Positions 34,897-44,283 of a stretch of 64,000 nucleotides of DNA are shown here, in pieces (the first letter of the stretch is position 1; the number at the start of each line of letters is the position of its first letter). A program made the position numbers and the translations under genes. This DNA is from JAVVHH01 sp965199585 (lineage in GTDB: Bacteria > Pseudomonadota > Alphaproteobacteria > Acetobacterales > Acetobacteraceae), in assembly GCA_965199585.1 (NCBI GenBank), contig CBDASI010000002.1, positions 496,001-560,000 on the forward strand, read 5' to 3'. Below the pieces are notes generated by a model. It did no database searches. It was not told the origin of the DNA and worked only from the letters and a program-made list of their open reading frames with translations.

Positions 34897-35649
34897 ATGG
34901 AACTCGCATTCAGAGACCGCGTCGTCCTCGTCAGCGGCGCGGCCCAGGGGATCGGTCGCGCCATCGCGATCGCATTCCAGGCATCGGGGGCGCGGGTCCA
35001 TCTGGCCGATATCGACCCGAACGTCGCCCGTGTCGCCGAAGAGCTCGGGGCCACTGCCCATGTGCTGGACCTGTCTGACCGTGGCGGCTGCGCGGCCCTG
35101 GTCGAAGGCATCGCGGAGCGGGACGGCAGGCTCGACATCCTCGCCCTCGCCGCGGGCGGCGTGTGCGGACAGGCCGATCTCACCTTGGACGACGTCGAGG
35201 AAGAGGGCTGGAACCAAGTCTTCGCGGCGAACGTGAAAAGCGTGCTCTGGCTGTCGCAAGCCGCCGCGCCGATCATGCAGCGCGCGGGCTGGGGGCGGAT
35301 CGTCACGGTGTCGTCGGGAGCCGGGCTTCGGCCAAGCCTGACCGGGCTGCACGCTTACACCGCGGCCAAGCACGCCGTGGTCGGCCTGACAAAGCAACTT
35401 TCGGTCGGGCTGGCCCAACACGGCATTACCGTGAACTCCGTGGCGCCCGGGCTCATCCTGACCAACCCGGCCACACACAAGCAATGGGAGTCGTACGGGC
35501 CGGACGGTCAGAAGCGGCTGGTCGAGAGCCTGCACACACGGCGCCTCGGGCGGGCCGAGGATATCGCCAACGCGGTCCTGTTCTTCGCGAGCGAGCAGGC
35601 GGCGTGGATCACCGGTCAGGTACTCTCGGTGGATGGCGGCCGGTCCTGA
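34897..35649 (+). CDS. short-chain dehydrogenase/reductase (SDR)
   Basis: 250-residue classical SDR using NAD(P)H. The cofactor motif is LVSGAAQGIGRAIA (residues about 10-23), the following acidic residue in LADID suggests NAD(H), and the catalytic set is VTVSSGAG (Ser) plus YTAAK (Tyr-x3-Lys). The usual NNAG motif is replaced by LAAGG. C-terminal ITGQVLSVDGG is standard. Its ATG is immediately after the MFS stop, so the two are co-expressed. It would interconvert an alcohol and a ketone, a step compatible with the OYE and GMC enzymes upstream. Confidence 0.9.
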   Translation: MELAFRDRVVLVSGAAQGIGRAIAIAFQASGARVHLADIDPNVARVAEELGATAHVLDLSDRGGCAALVEGIAERDGRLDILALAAGGVCGQADLTLDDVEEEGWNQVFAANVKSVLWLSQAAAPIMQRAGWGRIVTVSSGAGLRPSLTGLHAYTAAKHAVVGLTKQLSVGLAQHGITVNSVAPGLILTNPATHKQWESYGPDGQKRLVESLHTRRLGRAEDIANAVLFFASEQAAWITGQVLSVDGGRS

Positions 35650-35702
35650 CCACGCCGCTGGGTCGAACCCTCGCCGCCTCCGGCTTGATGGAAGGTCACA
35701 TC

Positions 35703-37415
35703 ATGAGCACAACGATCGCGCGGATCTGCGCCGAGGTCGACGGACCGGCGATGATGCGCCACCTCGAGGAGTTCGCCCGGCGTGTGAAGCTGTCGGGCAC
35801 GGCGGAGGAGCTCGAGAGCTTCCGCTACCTGCAAGCCACGCTCGATGGCTTCGGCTTCCACACCGACCTCATCCAACACGACGCCTACATCAGCTTACCC
35901 GGTCGCGCGCAGATCGAGATCGGCTCCAACCGACCGGACTGCATCACGCATTCCTTCTCCCGCAGCTCCCCGCCCGGCGGCGTCAGGGGGACGGTCGTGT
36001 ATGCCGGGTTGGGCCGCGCGCAGGATTTTGCCGGGATCGATGCACGGGGGCGGATCGTGTTGTTGGAGTCCATTGCCAACCCGGCCGCCAGCCTACACGC
36101 CTCCCAAGCCGGGGCGGTCGGGCAGATCCACATCAGCCCGCACGAACATCTGCACGAGATGTGCATTTCCTCGGTCTGGGGCAGCCCGACGCTGGGCACA
36201 CTGCCCCGCTTGCCCTCGACGGTGGTCGTGAGCCTGCGCAAGGCCGACGGCGATGCGATCAAAGCGCGGGTGCAGGCGGGCGAGGAGGTCGAGGTAACCT
36301 TGCATGCCGAGGTCGATACCGGGTGGCGCAAGACGCCGCTGCTGGTTGCCGACTTGCCACCGGTGGAGGCCACCGACGGCGCGCCATTCGTGATGTTCTC
36401 GGGCCATCACGACACCTGGTATTTCGGTGTGATGGACAATGGTGGCGCCAACGCCACCATGCTGGAGACCGCTCGGCTGTTGATGCGTGAGCGGGCCCAC
36501 TGGCGCCGTGGCTTGCGCCTATGCTTCTGGTCCGGTCACTCGCACGGTCGCTATTCAGGCTCGACCTGGTATGCCGACAATCACTGGGACGAACTGGCCC
36601 GGCATTGCGTCGTGCATGTCAACGTCGACTCCACTGGCGCGACGGGGAACACCGTCATGGCGGACGCACTGTCGTCGGCCGAACTGACCGGCCTGGCTGC
36701 GGAAGCCGTGCGCGTCCAAGGCGATCAGGCGTTGGCCGGCTTGCGGATGAGCCGGGCCGGCGATCAGTCGTTCTGGGGTATCGGGGTGCCGTCGCTGTTC
36801 ATGGGCATGGGCGAGCAGCCCGCTGATACCGCGGACAATGTCATGGGCGCGGTGCTCGGCGGCGGCTCGCGCCTGGGCGCCGGGTTCGGCTGGTGGTGGC
36901 ATACGCCGGACGACACGCTGGACAAGATGGATGTCGACCTCCTGGTTCGGGACACGCGGGTGTATGTGCACGCCATCCATCGGCTGCTGACCGACGAGGT
37001 GTTGCCGCTCGATTACCGTGCTGCGGCCTCGGTCTTGGAGAAGGAACTCACCAGGTTGGCGGCACAACTCGGCGAGCGTTTCGACTTGTCGCGGCTGGCG
37101 GCACAGGTGGCGACGCTCGGCGATCAAGCCGCCCTGGTGCAGACGTCCAGCGCCGCGCCGGACCAGGTGAACCGTGCGCTGGTGGCGGTCTCGCGCGCCA
37201 TGGTGCCGATGGACTACACCACCGGAGATCGCTTCACGCATGACCCGGCGCTTGGGCAAGCCCCCTACCCCGTTCTGGACCCGTTGCGGCAGCTTGCCGC
37301 CGCGACCGCCGGATCGGACGAGGCACGCTTCCTGACCGTCGACGCCATCCGCGCCTGCAACCGCGTCAGCTTCGCCGTGCAACAGGCCGTTGCGGCGCTC
37401 CAGCTTCTGTCCTGA
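35703..37415 (+). CDS. M28-like metallohydrolase with altered catalytic motif
   Basis: 570-residue protein with an aminopeptidase-Y/M28-type zinc fold. Recognisable metal sites: FSGHHDTW (residues 233-238), MDNGGANATMLETARLL, NVDSTG and WWHTPDDTLDKMD. Where normal M28 enzymes have Glu-Glu (catalytic base and metal ligand) this one reads FWSGHSHGRYSGSTWY, so both glutamates are replaced. A PA-like insert may lie at about residues 95-190. No signal peptide is seen, so it should be cytoplasmic. ATG 35703 is chosen because GGAAGG is 7 bases upstream; 35688 is an alternative. Last gene of the plus-strand block. Confidence 0.8.
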   Translation: MSTTIARICAEVDGPAMMRHLEEFARRVKLSGTAEELESFRYLQATLDGFGFHTDLIQHDAYISLPGRAQIEIGSNRPDCITHSFSRSSPPGGVRGTVVYAGLGRAQDFAGIDARGRIVLLESIANPAASLHASQAGAVGQIHISPHEHLHEMCISSVWGSPTLGTLPRLPSTVVVSLRKADGDAIKARVQAGEEVEVTLHAEVDTGWRKTPLLVADLPPVEATDGAPFVMFSGHHDTWYFGVMDNGGANATMLETARLLMRERAHWRRGLRLCFWSGHSHGRYSGSTWYADNHWDELARHCVVHVNVDSTGATGNTVMADALSSAELTGLAAEAVRVQGDQALAGLRMSRAGDQSFWGIGVPSLFMGMGEQPADTADNVMGAVLGGGSRLGAGFGWWWHTPDDTLDKMDVDLLVRDTRVYVHAIHRLLTDEVLPLDYRAAASVLEKELTRLAAQLGERFDLSRLAAQVATLGDQAALVQTSSAAPDQVNRALVAVSRAMVPMDYTTGDRFTHDPALGQAPYPVLDPLRQLAAATAGSDEARFLTVDAIRACNRVSFAVQQAVAALQLLS

Positions 37416-37615
37416 ACGGCCATTGTAAACTTACCCCGCCGCGTAGCGCACGCCGTGCCGGCTGAGGATGCGTAAGATCATGTCGCGGTTCATCGCCACC
37501 TGCTCGAACCAGCTTCCACGGCGCCCGTCGTGCTCGCCTGCAAGAGCAGCATCGCCTACGATGTCGGCGACGGCGGGAGCTTGGAGATGACCTCGGCAAT
37601 GCGCGCTCATCCAAG

Positions 37616-39196
37616 ATGATCGTTCGTCGACACATGCGGGGCGCGATCGTCGGTATCTTCCTCGCATTGATCCCCGGCATCACGGCAGCGCAGACGCTGC
37701 GGATGGGCGTTCAGGCGCCGTTCGTGCTCGACCCGCACTACCTGTTCCTCGGGCCCAACATGGCCGCCGCCCGGCACATCTTCGACAGTCTGGTCGGTCG
37801 CGACGCGGACTCGCACTGGGTGCCGGGGTTGGCCGAGAGCTGGCGGCAGACGGACGACCTCACCTGGGAATTCAAGTTGCGGCAGGGCGTGGTCTTCCAC
37901 GACGGTTCGCCGTTCACGGCAGCCGACGTGGTGGCGAGTTTCGCGCGCATTCCCGCGATCCCGAATAACCCGAGCAGTTACGAGAGCAATCTGCGCACCG
38001 TGCGGTCGGTCGACACGCCGGATCCCTACACGTTGGTGGTGCACACGGACCGCCCGAACCCGACACTGCCGGGTCAGTTTACCAATGTGTTCATCATCCC
38101 CGCGCACCTGGCGCAGGAGCCCGCGGAGGCGGCCGGCACGCGTGTCGCGGTCGGCACCGGGCCCTATCGCCTCGCCAGCTTCCGCTATGGCGAGGGTATG
38201 GTGCTGAAGCGGAACGAAAGCTACTGGGGGTCGAAGCCCGCCTATACGGACGTGACGGTCCGCGTCATCAGCAACGATGCGGCGCGCGAGGCGGCCCTGC
38301 TGGCGGGCGACATCGACGTGATGGAGAACCTTCCGCCGGACGACGTGGCGCGGCTGCGCGCGAACCCTGCGACGCGCGTGTTCAGCCGTGCGGCCGACCG
38401 TGTGGTGTTCCTGTTGCCGAACGTCGGGGCCGACCACTTGCCGTTGCTGACGACTAAGTCCGGCCAAACGCTGGACGGCAACCCCATGCGTGACTTGCGG
38501 GTACGGCAGGCAATCTCCGCCACGATCGATCGGAACGCGCTGGTGCAGCGGGTCCTGTCCGGCCAGGGCGTTGCCTCCATGCAAATCGTGCCGGAAGGGT
38601 TCGGCGGCTGGAGCCCGAGCCTCCCGGTCGCGCGACCCGACCCAGCCGCAGCCCGCCGATTGTTGACGGAAGCCGGGTATCCCGATGGCTTCTCGCTGTC
38701 GATCGGCTGCACCAACGATCGCTACGTCTACGACGGCCGCATGTGCCAGGCCGTGGCGCAGATGCTGGGCCGAGCCGGTCTGGTCGCGCATGTGGAGGCG
38801 ATGCCCGGCAGCCTGTTCATGGCGCGCACGCGGCCAGGCAAGAACGATCTGCCCTTGGTGCTATATGCCATCTCGCTCTCCTCCCTACGCGACGCGGCCT
38901 ACATCCTGGCGATGGTGCACACGGCCGATGAGACGAACGGGTTCATCGGCAGCCGTGGCGGCTTCTCCGACCCAGCGCTCGATCGCGCGATCGAGGCGGC
39001 AATCATCCGCGCCGGACCGGACCGCGAGCCGGCGCTGCAAGCGGTCCAGCTCCAAGCCGTGCACGCGCTGGGCATGATCCCGCTCTACGACGAGCCCACC
39101 ATCGCCGCCACGCGCGCCGGCATCGATTATGCGCCGCGCATGGACCAGCAGATGGTCGCGATGGACGCCACCCCCGCCACAGGAGCGCAGCCATGA
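37616..39196 (+). CDS. ABC transporter solute-binding protein (family 5)
   Basis: 526-residue DppA/OppA-type periplasmic protein with a Sec signal peptide (RGAIVGIFLALIPGITAAQ). Family signatures: GLAESWRQTDDLTWEFKLRQ, FHDGSPFTAADVVAS, GTGPYRLASF, RQAISATIDRNALV. A later ATG at 37634 would also give a signal peptide. It overlaps the gamma-glutamyltransferase-like gene by ATGA and is a paralogue of the binding protein at 40880, so this transport operon has two binding proteins for one set of permeases. Confidence 0.92.
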   Translation: MIVRRHMRGAIVGIFLALIPGITAAQTLRMGVQAPFVLDPHYLFLGPNMAAARHIFDSLVGRDADSHWVPGLAESWRQTDDLTWEFKLRQGVVFHDGSPFTAADVVASFARIPAIPNNPSSYESNLRTVRSVDTPDPYTLVVHTDRPNPTLPGQFTNVFIIPAHLAQEPAEAAGTRVAVGTGPYRLASFRYGEGMVLKRNESYWGSKPAYTDVTVRVISNDAAREAALLAGDIDVMENLPPDDVARLRANPATRVFSRAADRVVFLLPNVGADHLPLLTTKSGQTLDGNPMRDLRVRQAISATIDRNALVQRVLSGQGVASMQIVPEGFGGWSPSLPVARPDPAAARRLLTEAGYPDGFSLSIGCTNDRYVYDGRMCQAVAQMLGRAGLVAHVEAMPGSLFMARTRPGKNDLPLVLYAISLSSLRDAAYILAMVHTADETNGFIGSRGGFSDPALDRAIEAAIIRAGPDREPALQAVQLQAVHALGMIPLYDEPTIAATRAGIDYAPRMDQQMVAMDATPATGAQP

Positions 39197-40875
39197 CCGG
39201 ACGACCCACGCTGTACGGCACGCGTCACGGCGTGTCGGCCGGCCACTATCTGGCCGCCGCGGCCGGGTTCGCGGTGCTGGAAGCGGGTGGCAATGCGATC
39301 GACGCCGGGTGTGCGGCGGGTATCGCGCTCGGCGTGCTGTTACCGGATCTGGTGAACGTGGCCGGGGTGGCGCCCATCATGATCCGTCTGGCCGATGGCA
39401 CGCTGGAGACGATCGCCGGGCTGGGCCACTGGCCGCGCGCCTTGCCGGCGGACCTGTTCGCCGCGGCCGGCGAGATCCCCTCCGGCGTCCTGCGCACGGT
39501 GGTCCCGGCCGCGCCCGATGCGTGGATCACGGCGCTGGAACGGCACGGCACGATGCGCTTTGCCGACATCGCCGCGGCGGCGATCAAATGCGCCGCCGAA
39601 GGCTTTGCCGTAGGCGAGTTGCTCAGCCACACCATCGCCACGCACCGGGACGACTACGCCGGCTACCCGTCGAACGCGGCGATCTTCCTGCCGGGCGGGC
39701 AGGTGCCGCGTCCGGGTGACCGGTTCGTGCAGGCGGATCTCGCGCGGACGCTGAGCTACATGGCCGACCAGGATCGGGCCGCGCCGGATCGGGCTGCCGG
39801 GCTGCGCGCCGCCCATGACGCGTTCTACCGCGGCGACATCGCCCGGCAGATCGTGGCGCATCAGAAGGCGGAGGGTGGCTATCTTTCGATGGAGGACATG
39901 GCCGGCTTCCGTTCCCGCATCGAGCCGGCCGTGGTGCGGCCCTGGCGCGGGCACCAGGTCGCGGTGTGCGGCCCGTGGTGCCAGGGGCCGGCGCTGTTGG
40001 AGGCGCTGCTTCTGCTGGAGGCGACCGGGCTGGACGGACTGGCGCATAACGGGCCCGAATACCTGCATAGGCTGGCGGAATGCGTGAACCTGGCGATGGC
40101 CGACCGTGACCGCTTCTTCGGCGACCCGGCCTTCGTCGACGTGCCGACCGACCACCTGCTGGACCCGGCGACGATCGCGCGGCGGGCGGCACTGGTGCGC
40201 GATGGGCAGGCATTCGGGCGCATGCCGGACGCCGATGACGGCCCCCGGCCGGAGCCAGTCGCGGCGCGCGCCGGGCTGCCGACGGTCGAGGCCGACACCA
40301 GCTACGTCTGCGCCATCGACCGTTGGGGCAACGCCTTCAGCGCGACGCCGTCCGATGGTTCGTGGAACAGCCCGGTGGTCCCAGGCCTCGGGCTGATCCC
40401 GTCCAACCGGGGCTCGCAGAGCCGGCCGGACCCGGCGCATCCCGCCGGCGTCGCTCCCGGCAAGCGGCCCCGGCTGACGCCGAACCCGGCCATGGTGATG
40501 ACCGCCGATGGCGGCGTGATGCCGTTCGGCACACCGGGCGGCGACGTGCAGATCCAGGCCATGCTCCAGGTGCTGCTGAACGTGCTGCATTTCGGAATGG
40601 AGCTGCAGGACGCCATCGAGGCACCGCGGGTGGCGAGCTACTCGTTCCCGTCGTCGTTCGCGCCGTTCGAGTATTTCCCCGGCCGGCTCGCGGTGGAGTC
40701 GCGCATTTCCGCGGCGACGCGGCAGGCTTTGACAGGGTGGGGGCACGAGGTGCGCGACTGGCCCGACATCACCTGGTTGGCTGGCTGCGTCGAGGTGATG
40801 CGGATCGAGCCCGGCCGCGCGATGCTCTCGGCCGGCGCCGACCCGCGACGGCCGGCCTACGCGATTGTCAGCTGA
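39193..40875 (+). CDS. gamma-glutamyltransferase-family protein
   Basis: 560 residues of the Ntn-hydrolase gamma-glutamyltransferase/acylase family, which cleave gamma-glutamyl or acyl amides and mature by self-cleavage before a threonine. N-terminal AAGFAVLEAGGNAIDAG matches the family; the likely nucleophile is Thr369 in EADTSYVCAIDRWGNAFS; FGTPGGDVQIQAMLQVLLN is the usual glycine-rich segment of the small subunit. No convincing signal peptide, so it probably acts in the cytoplasm on imported substrate. The position between two binding-protein genes suggests use of gamma-glutamyl compounds or glutathione. Confidence 0.86.
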   Translation: MTGRPTLYGTRHGVSAGHYLAAAAGFAVLEAGGNAIDAGCAAGIALGVLLPDLVNVAGVAPIMIRLADGTLETIAGLGHWPRALPADLFAAAGEIPSGVLRTVVPAAPDAWITALERHGTMRFADIAAAAIKCAAEGFAVGELLSHTIATHRDDYAGYPSNAAIFLPGGQVPRPGDRFVQADLARTLSYMADQDRAAPDRAAGLRAAHDAFYRGDIARQIVAHQKAEGGYLSMEDMAGFRSRIEPAVVRPWRGHQVAVCGPWCQGPALLEALLLLEATGLDGLAHNGPEYLHRLAECVNLAMADRDRFFGDPAFVDVPTDHLLDPATIARRAALVRDGQAFGRMPDADDGPRPEPVAARAGLPTVEADTSYVCAIDRWGNAFSATPSDGSWNSPVVPGLGLIPSNRGSQSRPDPAHPAGVAPGKRPRLTPNPAMVMTADGGVMPFGTPGGDVQIQAMLQVLLNVLHFGMELQDAIEAPRVASYSFPSSFAPFEYFPGRLAVESRISAATRQALTGWGHEVRDWPDITWLAGCVEVMRIEPGRAMLSAGADPRRPAYAIVS

Positions 40876-40879
40876 CCGG

Positions 40880-42466
40880 ATGCGGCCGTTGATCGGGCGC
40901 CGTCGTTTTCTGTTGGCAAGCTGTTGTTCGACGCTGCTGGCGAACACGGGGCGGGCAGCGTTCGCGCAGGGCGCGAGCAGCACCCTCCGCATCGCGGTGC
41001 AGACCGAGACCTCGTCGCTGGACCCGCATTTTGCATTGGTCGGCGCCAACCAAGCCATCGCGATGCACATCTTCGACCCGCTGGTCGACAGCGACGCCCA
41101 GATGCGGCCCGAAGCCGGGCTGACCCGGTTCAGCAATCCACAACCGGACGTCTGGGAGTTCCGCATCCGGGATGGCGCCGTTTTCTCCGATGGCACGCCG
41201 GTCACGGCGGAGGCGCTGCGCTTCTCGCTCGAGCGGATGCCGCATGTGCCCAACAGCCCGGCACCCTTCGTCCGCATGCAGGCGGCCATTGCCGGCATGG
41301 AGGTGGTCGACGGCCAGACCCTGCGCCTGCGCTCGCACGGGCCGGATCTCAGCCTGCTGCTGAACGGCATGACGTCGTACATCGTCAAGCCGGTCGAGGC
41401 GTCGACGGCGGACTTCAATGCGGGTCGGGCGGCGATCGGGTCCGGGCCGTGGACCGTGACCGCGTGGCAGCCCGGATCCGCCCTCGTGCTGGCCCGCAAC
41501 GAGCGGTTCTGGGGACCGAGGCCGGATTTCGACGCCGCTACCATTCGGCCGATCGCCAGCGACGCGGCCCGGGTCGCAGCGCTGCTGGCCGGCGATGTCG
41601 ATCTGATCGACCGGGTGCCGCAATCAGACGTGCCGCGGCTGAAGGCGAACAAGGCTTTCGCGCTGACGATCTCACCCTCCGCCCGCGTCATCTACCTCGC
41701 GCTGGACCAGAGCGGCGATACCTCGCCGTTCGTCAGCGGCAAGGACGGCAAGCCCCTGCCGCACAACCCGCTGCGCGACGTCAGGGTGCGCCGGGCGCTG
41801 TCGCTCGCCATCAACCGGGACGCCATCGTGGACCGGGTGCTGCAGGGCGGCGGGCGGGCGACCGGGCAGATCGCGGTCCAGGGCCAGGTCGGCTTCGACC
41901 CGGCGCTCAAGCCGCCGCCGTATGACCCGGCGCAAGCCAAGCGGCTGCTGGCCGAGGCGGGCTATCCCGACGGCTTCCGGCTGACGCTGCATTCGCCGAA
42001 CAACCGCTACGTCGAGGATGCCAAGACGGTGCAGGCGGTGGCGCAGTTCTGGAGCCGGATCGGCATCGAGACGCCGGTGGAAGTGATGCCGGCCAACGTC
42101 TTCTTCACCCGCGCCGGCAAGCGCGAGTTCAGCGCGTTCCTGATCGGGTTCGGGCACAGCACCGGCGACGCCGGGCCGGGCCTGTCGCAGGTGCTGCAGA
42201 CCTATGACGGCAACGGCACCGGCGGCCTGAACCGCGGCCGCTTCAGCGATCCCGCGTTCGACGCGATCATGGAACGGGCCCGCACGACCACCGACGCGGC
42301 CGCGCGCGACGCACTGCTGCGACAGGCGCAGCGTATCGGCCTCGAGCAGGATGTCGGCATCGTGCCCCTGCACGTGCCGGACAATGTCTGGGCCCATACG
42401 GCGGGCATCACCTACGAGGGCGGCTTGGAAGAAGCCACCTCGGCGCAGCGAGCACACCGCACATGA
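40880..42466 (+). CDS. ABC transporter solute-binding protein (family 5, Tat-like signal)
   Basis: 528-residue second binding protein of this operon. The N-terminus IGRRRFLLASCCSTLL followed by RAAFA is a twin-arginine-type signal, whereas the paralogue at 37616 uses a plain Sec-type signal. Family segments include VWEFRIRDGAVFSDGTPV, VRRALSLAINRDAIV and EAGYPDGFRL. ATG 40880 lies 4 bases after the previous stop; an in-frame TTG at 40865 is less likely. Overlaps the CocE-type hydrolase gene by ATGA. Confidence 0.9.
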   Translation: MRPLIGRRRFLLASCCSTLLANTGRAAFAQGASSTLRIAVQTETSSLDPHFALVGANQAIAMHIFDPLVDSDAQMRPEAGLTRFSNPQPDVWEFRIRDGAVFSDGTPVTAEALRFSLERMPHVPNSPAPFVRMQAAIAGMEVVDGQTLRLRSHGPDLSLLLNGMTSYIVKPVEASTADFNAGRAAIGSGPWTVTAWQPGSALVLARNERFWGPRPDFDAATIRPIASDAARVAALLAGDVDLIDRVPQSDVPRLKANKAFALTISPSARVIYLALDQSGDTSPFVSGKDGKPLPHNPLRDVRVRRALSLAINRDAIVDRVLQGGGRATGQIAVQGQVGFDPALKPPPYDPAQAKRLLAEAGYPDGFRLTLHSPNNRYVEDAKTVQAVAQFWSRIGIETPVEVMPANVFFTRAGKREFSAFLIGFGHSTGDAGPGLSQVLQTYDGNGTGGLNRGRFSDPAFDAIMERARTTTDAAARDALLRQAQRIGLEQDVGIVPLHVPDNVWAHTAGITYEGGLEEATSAQRAHRT

Positions 42467-44283
42467 ACCGCACCGAAGCGATGGTCCCCTGCCGTGACGG
42501 CGTCCGCCTGGCCACCGATGTCTACCTGCCCGACGGCGACGGGCCCTTCCCGGTCATCCTCGAGCGCACGCCGTACGGCAAACGCGAGGTGTCCCGCTCC
42601 GAGCGCTCGACCGCCGACCCGGCGCCGGTGTCACGCGAGGTGGTCGCCACGTATTTCAACGCGCATGGCTACGCCGTGATCTACCAGGATTGTCGCGGCC
42701 GTTACGGGTCCGAGGGCGAGTTCGTCAAATACCTGGCCGACGGCGAAGATGGCTTCGATTGCTGTGCCTGGATCATGGCACAGGACTGGTGCAATGGGCG
42801 GATTGGCACGATGGGGCTCAGCTACGCCGCCCATACGCAGGCGAGCCTCGGTTGCCTCGATCCGCCGGGGTTGGCGGCGCAGATCCTGGACTCCGGCGGC
42901 TTCTCCGATTCATGGAACGGCGGCATCCGCCGCGGCGGCGCGTTCGAACTGAAGCAGGCGACATGGGCGTTCAACCAGGGACGCCTGGCGCCCGAGACGC
43001 TGTCCGACCCGGTCCGCGCCGCCGCGTTTGCGGGCGAGGACCTCGCCGCCTGGTTCACCCGCTGGCCGTGGAAGCAGGGCCACTCGCCGGTGCGGCATGC
43101 GCCGGACTACGAGGACTACCTGTTCGAGCAATGGCGGAGCGGCACTTTCGACGATTACTGGCAAAAGCTCGGGATCTACACGCGAGGCTGGTACGACCGC
43201 TACGCCCGCGTGCCAACCGTGCACATGTCGTCCTGGTATGATCCCTACCCGCGCACCGCGACGGAAAACTACCGCGGGCTCCGCGACGCCGGGCGCGGCC
43301 CGACCTGGCTGATCCTCGGCCCATGGACGCACGGCAACCGGTCGGAGACGGCGTTCGGCGAGACGGAGTTCGGCCCCGCGGCAACGCTGGATAGCTGGGC
43401 CGGCGACTGGCGCGACTATCGTCGCCGCTTCTTCGACCGCCACCTGAAAGGCGAGACGGCCGCCGAGGAGCCGGCCGTCCGCGTGTTCGTCATGGGCGGC
43501 GGCAGCGGCGGCAAGGACGCGGCCGGGCGCCTGCTGCATGGTGGCCGCTGGATCACAGCCGCCGATTGGCCGCTGCCCGGCACGGCGTTCACCAACTATC
43601 ATCTGCACGGCGATGGCAGCCTGGCCACCGCGGCGCCGGAGGTCGACGCAACCCCGCTCGCCTGGACCAGCGATCCGGCGCATCCCGTGCCCACCGTCGG
43701 CGGCGCCATCACCTCGATGGACCCGCTGCTGGCCGGCGGCGGCTACGACCAGCGGGAACGACCCGACATGTTCGGCCACGCCGCGCCGTTCCTGCCGCTG
43801 GCCAGCCGGCCGGACGTGCTGGTGTTCCAAACGGAGCCGCTCGCGACCGACCTGGAGATCGCCGGGCCAGTGGTCGCCCATCTCTGGATCGCCTCGGACG
43901 CGCCGGACACGGACATCACGGCCAAGCTGATCGACGTGCATCCGGCCAGCGCCGACTGGCCGCAGGGCTTCGCGCTCAATCTGTGCGAGGGCATCCTGCG
44001 CTGCCGCTACCGCGACGATCGCAGCGCGCCGACCATGCTGGAGCCGGGCCGGGCGACGCGGATCACGGTGGAGCTGTTTCCGACCGCCAACCTGTTCCGC
44101 GCCGGCCACCGCATCCGGCTGGACATCGCGTCGAGCGAGTTCCCGCATTACGACATCAACCCGCAGAGCGGCGAGCCAGAAGGCGCCTGGCGCACGATTC
44201 GGGTGGCGACCAATACCGTGTTCCTGGATACGGCCCGTCCCTCTTCCGTGGTGCTGCCGGTGATCCCCGGCGGAGCAGGGTAA
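42463..44283 (+). CDS. CocE/NonD-family serine hydrolase (X-Pro dipeptidyl-peptidase fold)
   Basis: 606-residue alpha/beta hydrolase of the CocE/PepX group, cleaving acyl esters or proline peptides. N-terminal MVPCRDGVRLATDVYLP is the family start. The nucleophile is Ser120 in MGLSYAAH; SSWYDPYPRTATENY and LGPWTHGNRSE carry the expected Asp and His. The C-terminal jelly-roll domain (GPVVAHLWIASDAPDTDITA; RAGHRIRLDIASSEFPHYD) is present. No signal peptide. It stands between the binding proteins and the permeases and presumably processes the imported substrate. Confidence 0.88.
   Translation: MNRTEAMVPCRDGVRLATDVYLPDGDGPFPVILERTPYGKREVSRSERSTADPAPVSREVVATYFNAHGYAVIYQDCRGRYGSEGEFVKYLADGEDGFDCCAWIMAQDWCNGRIGTMGLSYAAHTQASLGCLDPPGLAAQILDSGGFSDSWNGGIRRGGAFELKQATWAFNQGRLAPETLSDPVRAAAFAGEDLAAWFTRWPWKQGHSPVRHAPDYEDYLFEQWRSGTFDDYWQKLGIYTRGWYDRYARVPTVHMSSWYDPYPRTATENYRGLRDAGRGPTWLILGPWTHGNRSETAFGETEFGPAATLDSWAGDWRDYRRRFFDRHLKGETAAEEPAVRVFVMGGGSGGKDAAGRLLHGGRWITAADWPLPGTAFTNYHLHGDGSLATAAPEVDATPLAWTSDPAHPVPTVGGAITSMDPLLAGGGYDQRERPDMFGHAAPFLPLASRPDVLVFQTEPLATDLEIAGPVVAHLWIASDAPDTDITAKLIDVHPASADWPQGFALNLCEGILRCRYRDDRSAPTMLEPGRATRITVELFPTANLFRAGHRIRLDIASSEFPHYDINPQSGEPEGAWRTIRVATNTVFLDTARPSSVVLPVIPGGAG

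Noticed and set aside
37431..37667. 78-codon minus-strand frame in the gap before the second transporter operon
   Set aside because: No ribosome site, overlaps the binding-protein gene start and has no recognisable family. Listed only as a possible remnant.
39340..41691. 783-codon open frame antisense to the gamma-glutamyltransferase and binding-protein genes
   Set aside because: It spans the junction of two well-supported plus-strand genes and its translation is Arg/His-rich without recognisable motifs.
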